This document shows, one piece after another, positions 41,865 through 49,919 of a stretch of DNA of 64,000 nucleotides. Origin of the DNA: Nonomuraea candida (GTDB lineage Bacteria; Actinomycetota; Actinomycetes; Streptosporangiales; Streptosporangiaceae). The notes beneath the pieces are model-generated. The model was given only the letters and a program-made list of their open reading frames with translations. It made no database searches and was not told the origin of the DNA. Both the position numbers and the translations under genes were made by a program. The stretch is from contig NZ_JOAG01000015.1 of the NCBI RefSeq assembly GCF_000725485.1, positions 62,001 through 126,000 on the forward strand. Direction: 5' to 3'. Each line of letters starts with the position of its first letter. The first letter of the stretch is position 1.

Positions 41865-42661
41865 CACGTGGGGTCTCCAATCGTGGTCGTGGCCGAGCCC
41901 AGGTCGTAGAGCACCTGGGGAACTCCGGTCAGCGGATGCGGGACGACGCTCGCCGCGACGCCGAACGCCTCGCGCAGCAGCTCCTCGGTGAGCACCTCGG
42001 CGGGCGGGCCGCACGCCACCAGGCGCCCCCGGGACAGCACCGCCAGCCGGTCGCAGGCGGAGGCGGCGAGGTTGAGGTCGTGCAGCGTGACCAGCACGCT
42101 CAGCCCCGCGCCCCTGAGCATCGACAGCAGCCGGATCTGGTGGTGCAGGTCGAGATGGTTGGTGGGCTCGTCCAGCACCAGCACCCGGGGCTCCTGGACG
42201 AGGGCGCGGGCCACCAGCACCCGCTGGCGCTCCCCGCCGGACAGCGACAGGATGCCGCGCCCCGCCAGGTGCAGCACCTCCGTCCTGGCCATCGCCTGGC
42301 GGCACAGCTCCCGCTCGCGCGGGCTGAGCGCCTGGTTGCCGCGCAGGTGGGGGGCGCGGCCGAGGGCGACGACCTCCTCGACCGTGAAGTCGAGGTCCGT
42401 CCGGCCCTCCTGGGTGAGCGCGGCGATCACGCGGGCGCTGTCCCGCAGCGGCAGCCGCGCCAGGTCCCTGCCGTCGATCAGGACCGCGCCGCCGCTGGGC
42501 CGCAACGCCCGGTAGACGCAGCGCAGCGCCGTCGTCTTGCCCGAGCCGTTGGGCCCGACCAGCCCCACCACCTCGCCGTCGCCGACGGTGAGCGCCAGGG
42601 CCTCGACGATGGCGGCGCCGTCGATGGACACCGAGAGATCGTCCAGTGCCAGGCTCGTCAT
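41864..42661 (-). CDS. ABC transporter ATP-binding protein (FecE/FepC type)
   Basis: A 265-aa ATPase. Walker A GLVGPNGSGKTTALRCVYRA, signature LSLSGGERQRVLVARALVQE, Walker B RVLVLDEPTNHLDLHHQ, H-loop VLVTLHDLNLAASACDRLAV. Typical length for the family. Starts ATG 42661 overlapping the permease stop (TGATG); drives import through the permease encoded just before it. Confidence 0.93.
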   Translation of the reverse strand: MTSLALDDLSVSIDGAAIVEALALTVGDGEVVGLVGPNGSGKTTALRCVYRALRPSGGAVLIDGRDLARLPLRDSARVIAALTQEGRTDLDFTVEEVVALGRAPHLRGNQALSPRERELCRQAMARTEVLHLAGRGILSLSGGERQRVLVARALVQEPRVLVLDEPTNHLDLHHQIRLLSMLRGAGLSVLVTLHDLNLAASACDRLAVLSRGRLVACGPPAEVLTEELLREAFGVAASVVPHPLTGVPQVLYDLGSATTTIGDPT

Positions 42662-43806
42662 CAGCGCCCTCCGAACAGGTAGCCGCGGCGGCGCAGCAGG
42701 ACGACGAAGACCGGCACGCCCACCAGCGCGGTGATGACGCCGAGCGGCAGCTCCCGCGGCGCCACCAGGGTCCTGGCCACCAGGTCGGCCCAGACCATGA
42801 AGATCGCCCCGGCGAGCGGCGCGACGGTGAGCACCCGCACGTGCGCCGCCCCCGTCCAGAGCCGCACCAGGTGCGGCATGACCAGGCCGACGAAGCCGAT
42901 CGCGCCGCTGACCGCGACCATCGCGCCGGTGGCCAGGGACGTCAGCACGAACAGCCCCCGGCGCAGCCGCACCGTGTCCACGCCCAGGCTGGCCGAGGTC
43001 TCGTCGCCCAGGGCGAGCACGTCGAGGCTGCGGCCCAGGCGGCGCAGCAGCACGACGGTGACGAGGGTGACGGCCGCCACGACGGGCAGCGCCCCCCACG
43101 TCGCCGCGCCGAAGCCGCCCATCGACCAGAACAGCACGGTGCTGGTCGACTCCCCGTCCGGGGCGAAGTACACGATCAGGCTCATCACCGCCTGGAACCC
43201 GAAGGCCATCGCCACCCCGGTGAGCACCAGCCGCAGCGGCGTCAGCCCGCCGGCGCCGCGCGCGGCCAGGTAGACCAGCGCGGAGACGAGCAGCGCCCCG
43301 AGGAACGCGCCCGCCGAGATCGCGTAGATCCCGAACGCGGCGAGCGCGCCCGTGACGCCGACCAGCACCGCCCCGGCCGACGCGCCCGACGACACGCCCA
43401 GCACGAACGGGTCGGCCAGGGCGTTGCGCACCATCGCCTGGATCGCCACGCCCACCACGCTCAGCCCGGCCCCGACCAGCACCGCGAGCAGCACCCGCGG
43501 CGTGCGCACCTGCCAGATGATCTGGTACGCGGTGACGTCGCCCGCCTGGATGGAGCCGCCGGTCACGGCCGCCCACAGGTAGCGCAGCGTCTCCCCCGGC
43601 GGCACGGCCGCGGCGCCCAGGCCGATCGCCAGCAGCACCGACACCGCGAGGACGGCGGCGAGCACGGCCACGGTGAGCGGCATCGCGAACGCCGTCGCGG
43701 GCGGGGCGGCCTCGGGGCCGGGGCCGGCCGGCGGGGCCTGCGCCTCAGAGGTCGGGGACGTGGTCCCGGGAGACGATCTCAAGGGTACTCCAGAAATGAG
43801 AATCAT
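42661..43806 (-). CDS. FecCD/BtuC-type ABC transporter permease
   Basis: A 10-helix permease of about 381 aa. Motifs: QIIWQVRTPRVLLAVLVGAG, LSVVGVAIQAMVRNALADPF, VLGVSSGASAGAVLVGV, GAIGFVGLVMPHLVRLWTG, ELPLGVITALVGVPVFVVLL. This is the standard FecCD/BtuC family. The start is uncertain: ATG 43806 lies inside a metal-box-like palindrome (43793-43809), a leftward TTG at 43830 is also in frame, and the first 45 residues are not membrane. It is followed by ATPase, binding protein and MFS, giving a metallophore import unit. Confidence 0.9.
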   Translation of the reverse strand: MILISGVPLRSSPGTTSPTSEAQAPPAGPGPEAAPPATAFAMPLTVAVLAAVLAVSVLLAIGLGAAAVPPGETLRYLWAAVTGGSIQAGDVTAYQIIWQVRTPRVLLAVLVGAGLSVVGVAIQAMVRNALADPFVLGVSSGASAGAVLVGVTGALAAFGIYAISAGAFLGALLVSALVYLAARGAGGLTPLRLVLTGVAMAFGFQAVMSLIVYFAPDGESTSTVLFWSMGGFGAATWGALPVVAAVTLVTVVLLRRLGRSLDVLALGDETSASLGVDTVRLRRGLFVLTSLATGAMVAVSGAIGFVGLVMPHLVRLWTGAAHVRVLTVAPLAGAIFMVWADLVARTLVAPRELPLGVITALVGVPVFVVLLRRRGYLFGGR

Positions 43807-43809
43807 TTC
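43793..43809 (-). promoter_or_regulatory. Zur/Fur-like palindromic box at the metallophore operon start
   Basis: GAAATGA (43793-43799) and TCATTTC (43803-43809) form a 7-bp-arm palindrome around GAA. Minus-strand reading GGAAATGATTCTCA matches most positions of the actinobacterial Zur consensus tGaAAatgaTttTCA. It is not a DtxR/IdeR box. It overlaps the proposed start codon, so transcription probably begins close to it. Confidence 0.5.
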
Positions 43810-43912
43810 CAGAGGACCGTACCACCACAAAACACCTAGATCGACGCCGCAACCTCGGGTATGCCAAGGCCCCGGCCCGACGGGCAGGCACGCCGATCCC
43901 GGGTGACGAGTG

Positions 43913-44932
43913 TTACGCGCCGGTCGACTCGCGGGCGACGAGGGAGAAGTCGCCGATGAACTCGCGAGCGGCGGGCCCGCGCGCCCCCTTCTTGCCCTTC
44001 TCGGCGATGCGCTCGGCCAGGAACCCGACGGCCGTGCCGGCCATGAGCGCGTGGTCGGGGTCGATCGACGACAACGACGGCACGAGGTAGGCGCCCTCGG
44101 CGACGTTGTCGAAGCCGATCACCTTCACGTCGCGCGGCACGCTCAGCCCGCTGTCGGCCAGCCCACGCAGCACCCCGATCGCGACCGTGTCGGTCACGCA
44201 GAACACGCCGTCGAACTCCGCCCCCGATCCGGCCAGCCGGCGCGCGGCCGCCGCCCCGTGCTCCATCGTCAGCCGCTCGATCGGGGCCACGAGCCGCGGG
44301 TCGAACGGCAGGCCGGCCGCGTCGAGGGCCTCGCGGTAGCCGTCGTAGCGCAGGCTGGAGACGTCGACCTCGCCGCGCCGCAGGCCGTCCACGAGCGCGA
44401 CGCGGCGGCAGCCCCGCTCGATGAGGTGGGCGGTCGCGGCCCGCGCGCCCGCGACATTGGGCATCGCGACGTGGTCGACCGGGCCGTCGAAGATCCGCTC
44501 CCCCAGGATGACCACGGGATGGTCGACCTTGAGCAGGTCGGTGTCGGCCGGGCCGAGCCCGACCGTGCTGAGGATGAGACCGTCGTAGAGGCGGTTGCGC
44601 GACAGGGCCAGCGCGGCCAGCTCGCCCTCGCGCGAGGCGCCGGTCTGCTCGATGGCGACCTTGAGGCCGTGCCCGGCCGCCGCCGCGATGATCTCGGCGG
44701 CGAGCTGCCCGTAGTAGGGGCGGTCGACCTCGGGGACGGCGAGCCCGATCGTCCCGGTACGCCCGGTGCGCAGGTTGCGGGCCGCCACGTTGACCCGGTA
44801 GCCCAGCTCGTCGATGGCCCGCAGCACGCGCTCGCGCGTCTCGTTCTTGACGTGCGGATGGTGGTTGATGACGTGGGAAACGGTCATCGGCGAGACCCCG
44901 GCGGCCTTGGCCACGTCCTGTATCGTCACCAC
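43913..44932 (-). CDS. LacI family transcriptional regulator
   Basis: A 339-aa LacI/GalR repressor from GTG 44932 (GTG 44929 also possible). HTH and hinge: VTIQDVAKAAGVSPMTVSHV, INHHPHVKNETRERVLRAID, ELGYRVNVAARNLRTGRTGT. The ligand domain contains TIGLAVPEVDRPYYGQLAAE, VFCVTDTVAIGVLRGLADSG, VKVIGFDNVAEGAYLVPSLS and ends SFSLVARESTGA-like. Regulators of this kind sense sugars. Two tandem GAAAnTTTC palindromes lie 50-80 bp upstream, plausible autoregulatory operators; similar sites occur near the lyase and M23 genes. Confidence 0.92.
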   Translation of the reverse strand: MVTIQDVAKAAGVSPMTVSHVINHHPHVKNETRERVLRAIDELGYRVNVAARNLRTGRTGTIGLAVPEVDRPYYGQLAAEIIAAAAGHGLKVAIEQTGASREGELAALALSRNRLYDGLILSTVGLGPADTDLLKVDHPVVILGERIFDGPVDHVAMPNVAGARAATAHLIERGCRRVALVDGLRRGEVDVSSLRYDGYREALDAAGLPFDPRLVAPIERLTMEHGAAAARRLAGSGAEFDGVFCVTDTVAIGVLRGLADSGLSVPRDVKVIGFDNVAEGAYLVPSLSSIDPDHALMAGTAVGFLAERIAEKGKKGARGPAAREFIGDFSLVARESTGA

Positions 44933-44984
44933 CCCGGCATCCTTTCACGACCTCCGCCGCGCGCCCCACCTCTCACCGGTCGAT

Positions 44985-45013
44985 GAAACTTTCACAGAAG
45001 CCCTGAAATTTTC
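44985..45013. promoter_or_regulatory. Tandem GAAAnTTTC operators between LacI and secreted-protein genes
   Basis: GAAACTTTC (44985-44993) and GAAATTTTC (45005-45013) are both 9-bp palindromes, starts exactly 20 bp apart. They lie in the 266-bp gap shared by the LacI gene and the secreted-protein gene. Nothing else is recognisable in the rest of the gap. Confidence 0.6.
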
Positions 45014-45198
45014 GGTACCACCGGGTGCCGCTCCTCCGCTGGTGACGCACCGTAGCCGGTCGGCGGGATGGCTCGTGGGGCCGTTTAGCGTCCGGCCGGA
45101 ATCGGGGCCCCGGACGCCCGCCTGGACCCGGTTCCTCCTTTCACCGAATAATCACCGCGCGGCACTCCCCCATCCGCCTTGAAGAGACGAGGTGCGAA

Positions 45199-45678
45199 TT
45201 GGCAGCACGTTCCAGAGCCGGCCGGCTGACGAGGTCGATCGCCATCGCCATCGCCGCGATCGCCGCCGCGCTCCTGCCCCTCAGCCCCGCGCACGCGGCG
45301 TACGGCCCGGACCAGCCGGTCTCCGTCCAGGTCAACGCGACCGACCCCTACAACACCCCGCTGGCCCGGCTGCAGGGCACGGTGGCCTTCGACGACGGGA
45401 CCGCCATGTTCCGCTACTCGCTGCAACTGTGCTGGCTGCGGGCCTACCCCGCGCCGAACCTGCGGATCTTCATCAACGGCACCACCCAGCACTACCCGGT
45501 CTCCGCCGGCTCGACGACCACCCCCGGCTGCCAGCAGACCTCGCTGTACGCGGCCGAGGTGAACCACGGCGCCGCCATCGCCAACGTCCGCTTCGACGTG
45601 ACCGCCGGCTGGTTCTACCCCGGCATGCAGTACAACACCCGCACCAGGTCCTTCACCTCCGACAACCCCTTCACCTGA
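45199..45678 (+). CDS. Secreted hypothetical protein
   Basis: A 159-aa secreted protein with a TTG start at 45199, supported by GAGGTG six bases before. Signal peptide MAARSRAGRLTRSIAIAIAA, with cleavage near AHA-AYG (residue 34). Mature part is beta-rich and Tyr/Thr-rich with two Cys (CWLRAYPAP, GCQQTS) that could pair. No family recognised. It is divergent from the LacI gene and ends at a strong terminator. Confidence 0.78.
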   Translation: MAARSRAGRLTRSIAIAIAAIAAALLPLSPAHAAYGPDQPVSVQVNATDPYNTPLARLQGTVAFDDGTAMFRYSLQLCWLRAYPAPNLRIFINGTTQHYPVSAGSTTTPGCQQTSLYAAEVNHGAAIANVRFDVTAGWFYPGMQYNTRTRSFTSDNPFT

Positions 45679-45700
45679 TCGGGGAGCCGGCCGCCCGCAC

Positions 45701-45730
45701 GGCGGTGTCCGGGGTGGGCCGGACACCGCC
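45701..45730. terminator. Strong bidirectional terminator hairpin
   Basis: GGCGGTGTCCGG (45701-45712) pairs perfectly with CCGGACACCGCC (45719-45730), loop GGTGGG. A further CCCGC (45693-45697) / GCGGG (45732-45736) extends it. Between convergent genes ending at 45678 and 45737. Confidence 0.8.
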
Positions 45731-45736
45731 GGCGGG

Positions 45737-46567
45737 TCAGGGCCACCAGCCGCCGACGACCTCCACGCCCTCGCGCTCCAGGGCGCGGTGCCAGAGCGGG
45801 TCGCGCAGCAGCCGGGTCTCCCAGGCCCGCACGATGCCGTCGGGGCCGGTGACCGCGTCCTCGCGGGACGGGTGCAGGAACAGCTCGCTGACGCCCTCGG
45901 GAAGCGCCGCGAGCCGGCGCAGGTAGTCGTCCCGCAGCCGCTCGTACGAGCCGAGCTCGCGCGCGGTGCGCCGGTTGGTGGCGATCGTGCGCGGGATGGG
46001 CACGCCGAGCGCGTCGGCGAGGGCGACGGCGCGCTCGTGGGCCTCGGCGAGCCCCGGCGGGAGCGGCCCCCCGAAGTACGGCGCCGGGTCGCGGGGCAGC
46101 CGGAAGGCCAGGCCGTGGCGGGCGCACCAGCCGAGCGCCTCGGCCAGCCACGACCTGCCGTGCAGGCCGTAGAGGGTGCCGGCGTGGGAGTCGGCGGCCA
46201 CGGGCGCGAGGCCGCGCCCGCGCATCCAGCGCAGCTGGGCTTCCGCCTCCGCGATGACGTCCGGGGCCTCGCCGCGGGCGCCCAGCGCCATCGGGTCGTC
46301 GGTGAGCGTCCCGTCCGGATCGACGAGGCTGGCCGCGCCGTCGAGCGGCCGCCAGCGCGGCAGGCCGCGCTCGCTCGTGAGTGTCACGTGCAGCCTGGGC
46401 ACGACGCCGAGCCCGCCCACCCGGTACGCGGCCCGCTCCGCCTCCGGCGAGACGCAGATGAGCGTCGTGGCGGACACGTGTCCCTCGGCCAGCAGTTCGG
46501 CGATGACCTCGGTCGTGCCCGGCTCCCTGCCCAGGTCGTCGGCCGTGATCACGACCCGCCGGCTCAT
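45737..46567 (-). CDS. ChbG/HpnK (YdjC) family carbohydrate deacetylase
   Basis: A 276-aa enzyme from ATG 46567 (ATGA with the transporter gene). Metal ligands: Asp in RRVVITADDLGREPGTTEVI, His in RLHVTLTSERGLP, and AADSHAGTLYGLHGRSW; later ELFLHPSREDAV. The YdjC-like fold removes acetyl groups from oligosaccharides such as chito-oligosaccharides. The neighbouring GPH-type transporter strongly suggests joint uptake and deacetylation of an oligosaccharide. Confidence 0.88.
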   Translation of the reverse strand: MSRRVVITADDLGREPGTTEVIAELLAEGHVSATTLICVSPEAERAAYRVGGLGVVPRLHVTLTSERGLPRWRPLDGAASLVDPDGTLTDDPMALGARGEAPDVIAEAEAQLRWMRGRGLAPVAADSHAGTLYGLHGRSWLAEALGWCARHGLAFRLPRDPAPYFGGPLPPGLAEAHERAVALADALGVPIPRTIATNRRTARELGSYERLRDDYLRRLAALPEGVSELFLHPSREDAVTGPDGIVRAWETRLLRDPLWHRALEREGVEVVGGWWP

Positions 46568-47961
46568 CGCGGCCGCTCCACGGCCGCCCCGTCGGCGGGG
46601 CCCCGTGGCGGGCCGGCGGGGTCGGCGGGGTCGGTCGCCTCGGGCGGGGTCTCGATCGGGACCGAGATGAGCCGCGCCGCCACCGCGCCGATCGCCGTCA
46701 GCACGAACGGGTAGACGCACAGGTACACCCGGAACGCCAGCCCGGGATCGGCCCCGGGGTCGGCGCCGGAGTTGTAGCCGAAGAACAGGCCCAGCGAGGT
46801 GAGCGCGAGCCCGGTCACGATCCCGTTGAGCCGTCCGAAGAAGCCGAACGCGGACAGGAAGAGCCCTTCGCGGTGCTCCCCGTTGCGCGCCGCGTCGGCG
46901 TCCAGCACCCGGGCGACGATGAGGTCGTTCGTCGCGAGCTGGCCCGACCATCCGGCCCCGACGACCACCCCCGCGGCGATCGCGGCGCCGAGGCCGGTGG
47001 CGAAGAACAGGGCCGCGAACCCGGCCGCGAGCACCACGAACGCGACCCGCCAGGCCCACAGCGCGCCGCGCCGGGCGATGACCCGCGTCCACACGGCCAG
47101 GCCGCCCGCCGAGACGACGATGACGATGCCCTGGAGGTAGAGCGCGTCCTGGACCGGCAGGCCGAGCGAGTAGCGGACGTACAGCTGGATGCCCGAGAGC
47201 ACGAGCGCCATGGCCACCCCGTAGCAGGCGCCGGTGAGCCCGACCGTCCAGAACGTCCGGGTGCGCACGATCGACCACAGGCTGGGCAGCAGCCGCGGCC
47301 GCTCGCGGGTGGAGTAGCGGGGCCGCTCGCGCGCGCCGAGCGCCATGAACACGATCACGACGAGCGCGACCGCGCCGTAGATGATCGCCGTGGTGCGGAA
47401 GCCCTCGGTGGACTCCGCGGTGCCGAACACGCCCGTGGTGAGCAGCGGGGTGACCGCGAGCGAGATCACCAGCGCCACGAGCTGGAAGCCCTGGCGCAGG
47501 CCGTTGGCGACGGCGCGGTCACGCTCGCGGGGATAGAGCTCGGGGAGCAGCGCGCCGTAGTTGGCGTTCAGCATCGAGTCGAAAGCTTCGCACAGGATCG
47601 CGAACACCGCGAACCAGAGCACCAGGCCGGCGCCCTCCAGCGTGGACGGGGCGGAGAAGAGCGCGATCATGCAGGCCGTGAGCATCGGCGCGCCGACGAG
47701 CAGCCACGGCCGGCGCCGGCCGAACCGGGTCCTGGTGCGGTCGGAGAGGTGGCCGAGCAGCGGGTTGTCCAGGGCGTCGATGATCGCGTAGACGACCATG
47801 ACCGCACCGTAGGCGCGCACGTCGAGCCCGAGGATGTCGACGTAGAAGAGGATGACCGATCCCTTGATCATGTTGATCGGGATCGAGGTGCCGAACATCC
47901 CGATGGCGTAGCGCCACGCGGGAGTGCGCGCCGGGGCGGGGGCCGTACCGGGCTGGGACAC
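46564..47961 (-). CDS. MFS transporter, GPH (glycoside-pentoside-hexuronide:cation) symporter type
   Basis: A 465-aa symporter from GTG 47961, with AGGAAGG seven bases before; the 78 residues of open frame upstream look non-coding. Typical GPH marks: AWRYAIGMFGTSIPINMIKG, DALDNPLLGHLSDRTRTRFG, RRRPWLLVGAPMLTACMIAL and YGALLPELYPRERDRAVANG. About 12 helices. Imports a sugar or oligosaccharide; joined to a ChbG deacetylase by a 4-bp overlap. Confidence 0.88.
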   Translation of the reverse strand: MSQPGTAPAPARTPAWRYAIGMFGTSIPINMIKGSVILFYVDILGLDVRAYGAVMVVYAIIDALDNPLLGHLSDRTRTRFGRRRPWLLVGAPMLTACMIALFSAPSTLEGAGLVLWFAVFAILCEAFDSMLNANYGALLPELYPRERDRAVANGLRQGFQLVALVISLAVTPLLTTGVFGTAESTEGFRTTAIIYGAVALVVIVFMALGARERPRYSTRERPRLLPSLWSIVRTRTFWTVGLTGACYGVAMALVLSGIQLYVRYSLGLPVQDALYLQGIVIVVSAGGLAVWTRVIARRGALWAWRVAFVVLAAGFAALFFATGLGAAIAAGVVVGAGWSGQLATNDLIVARVLDADAARNGEHREGLFLSAFGFFGRLNGIVTGLALTSLGLFFGYNSGADPGADPGLAFRVYLCVYPFVLTAIGAVAARLISVPIETPPEATDPADPAGPPRGPADGAAVERPR

Positions 47962-48246
47962 GCGATCACCTTCCTCGCCGAAGCCGGCGCCGTGCGTGGC
48001 GTCACCTTCGCACTCGAACACGAACAGCGGGTGAAGCGAAGTCGTGCCGCGCCCCTCCGGAACCGCCCCCGGCCTTCCGGGCACGCCCCGTCCGTCCGGA
48101 CGGGCCCCGCCCGGCCGGGTCGCCCCAGCGGGCGGGGTGCACGTCGGTCCAAGTACACGCCCGGCGGGCGGGCGGTGGCTACGGGCACGGGCCACCGGCC
48201 GAAAACTCGTTATTCCGAAATTCCGATTTTATGGTTGAATAAAGGC

Positions 48247-49308
48247 ATGCGAAGCATCCTTGCCGTGCTCCTGTCCCCGCTGCTGGCGGCTCCGATCACC
48301 GCGGCCACGCCGGCCACCGCCACAGCCACAGCCACAGCCACGACGACGGCCACCACTCCGGCCACCGCCACGACCACCCCGGCCGGGGCCGCTCCCGCCC
48401 CCTCCGCCGGCCCGGCCTCCGCGCCCGCCGACCTGAAGGACGCCGAGGCCGTTCTCGCCTACATCCGCGCCAACCCCGACGACGTGGCCCTGGTCACCCA
48501 GGGCATCAGCCACAACGCCGGCCGCCCGGCCCCCGTGGCGTCGGCCATCAAGATCATCCACCTCGCCGCCTACTCCGACGCCGTCCGCAAGGGCCGGGTC
48601 AAGCCCGGCGAGCCCGTCTCCGTGGCGCGGTGGAACGCCTACCACCTGCCCGGCACCGACGGCGGCGCGCACGAGGCGGCGCTCAAACGGCTCAAGCCCG
48701 GCGCGAGCGTCACCCTCGACCAGGTCGTCTCCGCGATGATCGAGGAGAGTGACAACGCCGCCGCCGACCTGCTGCGCGACCGCCTCGGCCCCGGCGCGCT
48801 GCGGAAGATCGCGCGCACGCGCGTCGGCACCATCAACGGCGAGATCCTGCGCGGCTTCGGCGGCTGCAAGCTGCCCGCCGACGTCTGCCTGAAGAACTAC
48901 GTCAAGGCCGGCAAGCAGCTCCGGCTCACGCTCCCCGGCTTCGCCCGGCAGGCCGCCTGGGCCGACGCCGTGACCCGGATCAGGCCCGCCGTCCTGCACG
49001 AGGTCCTGGCCGGGCTCAGGAAGGACAAGACGGCGAGCCGGCACCTGGAGTGGCCGATGCGGCAGCCGGGCGCCGACCCCGAGACCCTGCTCATCGGCAC
49101 CAAGGGCGGCTCGCTGCCGGGGGTGATCAGCGAGGCGATGTACATCGTCCGGCCAGGTGAGCAGCCGCGCGAGACCGTTCTGGCGCTGCGGCGGCTGCCC
49201 GAGCAGACCTGGTTCTCCGCCATGCGCAGCTATGCTCACCAGCAGTTCCTTGTGCGGATGGCGACGGATTCCGGCTTCTTCGCGAAAGTTCGCACAGCGT
49301 TGAAGTGA
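48247..49308 (+). CDS. Secreted class A beta-lactamase-like serine hydrolase
   Basis: A 353-aa secreted protein. Signal: MRSILAVLLSPLLAAPITAA; then a 40-residue Thr/Ala/Pro-rich linker. Catalytic motifs of the class A fold: PVASAIKIIHLAAYSDAV (SxxK), MIEESDNAAADLLRDRLG (SDN), LLIGTKGGSLPGVISEAMY (KGG in place of KTG). The Glu-166 omega-loop motif is not obvious, so true beta-lactamase activity is doubtful; it may bind or hydrolyse other substrates. Upstream is an AT-rich stretch (48205-48245, ATTCCGA repeated) that may hold the promoter. Confidence 0.85.
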   Translation: MRSILAVLLSPLLAAPITAATPATATATATATTTATTPATATTTPAGAAPAPSAGPASAPADLKDAEAVLAYIRANPDDVALVTQGISHNAGRPAPVASAIKIIHLAAYSDAVRKGRVKPGEPVSVARWNAYHLPGTDGGAHEAALKRLKPGASVTLDQVVSAMIEESDNAAADLLRDRLGPGALRKIARTRVGTINGEILRGFGGCKLPADVCLKNYVKAGKQLRLTLPGFARQAAWADAVTRIRPAVLHEVLAGLRKDKTASRHLEWPMRQPGADPETLLIGTKGGSLPGVISEAMYIVRPGEQPRETVLALRRLPEQTWFSAMRSYAHQQFLVRMATDSGFFAKVRTALK

Positions 49309-49315
49309 GGCGACC

Positions 49316-49819
49316 CTGACCAGCGACAACGACCGGCTCCAGGATCTCGAGGCGCGGGTCAGCGCCCTTGAGGCGGCGCTCTCGGCCCCCGCGCCGCGGT
49401 CGGACGGCGACGACACCGGCCTGTTCACCTACGGCGGCCAGGCGAAGCTCGGCGGCTACCAGTGGGTCTGGGAGGTGGCCCGCAGCCCCGGCTGGCTGCT
49501 CGATCAGCCGACCGGGCCGCTGGCCGCCGTCCTCGCCGCCGCCGGGCACCCGGCGCGTTTCGAGATCCTGCAGTTGCTGGTGGCCGGGCCGAGGCCGGTC
49601 GCCGACCTGCAAGCCGAGTTGTCGCTCTCCTCCCCCGGCCAGCTCTACCACCACCTCAAGACGCTGGCCGCGGCCGGGCTGGTCGAGCAGCCCGAGCGCG
49701 GCGTCTACCGGGTGCCGCCGCACGCGATCTTCCCCGTGCTGGCCCTGGCCGCCGCCGCGATCGACGTGTCCGAGGGCGCGGGGGCCGCCCGCAGGACGCC
49801 CCGCGACCTGCCCGCCTGA
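49316..49819 (+). CDS. Winged-helix (ArsR-like) regulator with apparent CTG start
   Basis: A 167-aa protein. The frame has an in-frame stop at 49301-49303 and no ATG, GTG or TTG between it and the coding-like segment (TSDNDRLQDLEARVSALEAA), so the start is most likely CTG 49316, with GTGAGG five bases upstream. N-terminal coiled coil, then a winged helix: PLAAVLAAAGHPARFEILQL, LVAGPRPVADLQAELSLSSP, GQLYHHLKTLAAAGLVEQPE, RGVYRVPPHAIFPVLALAAA. The stop of the hydrolase gene lies 8 bp upstream, so it may be translated by coupling. Target unknown; could control the hydrolase. Confidence 0.78.
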   Translation: MTSDNDRLQDLEARVSALEAALSAPAPRSDGDDTGLFTYGGQAKLGGYQWVWEVARSPGWLLDQPTGPLAAVLAAAGHPARFEILQLLVAGPRPVADLQAELSLSSPGQLYHHLKTLAAAGLVEQPERGVYRVPPHAIFPVLALAAAAIDVSEGAGAARRTPRDLPA

Positions 49820-49887
49820 GCCTCCGGCCGGCGGCGCGGTCAGACGGCGGCGCGGTCAGTGGTCATGCGCAGATCGTGCCACACCGC

Positions 49888-49913
49888 CTCGTCCCAACAG
49901 CGGTGCGGACGAG
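49888..49913. terminator. Hairpin between convergent regulator and DJ-1 genes
   Basis: CTCGTCC (49888-49894) pairs with GGACGAG (49907-49913), 12-base loop. In the 100-bp gap between the winged-helix gene and the DJ-1-like gene. A direct repeat GGCGCGGTCAG also lies at the start of this gap. Moderate candidate only. Confidence 0.4.
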
Positions 49914-49919
49914 ACCGCG

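Noticed and set aside
40881..43806. A DtxR/IdeR-regulated iron siderophore operon
   Set aside because: No IdeR-type box is seen; the palindrome found resembles Zur or Fur sites.
48247..49308. A functional beta-lactamase resistance gene
   Set aside because: SxxK and SDN are present but KTG is KGG and no class A Glu-166 motif is evident, so drug hydrolysis is not supported.
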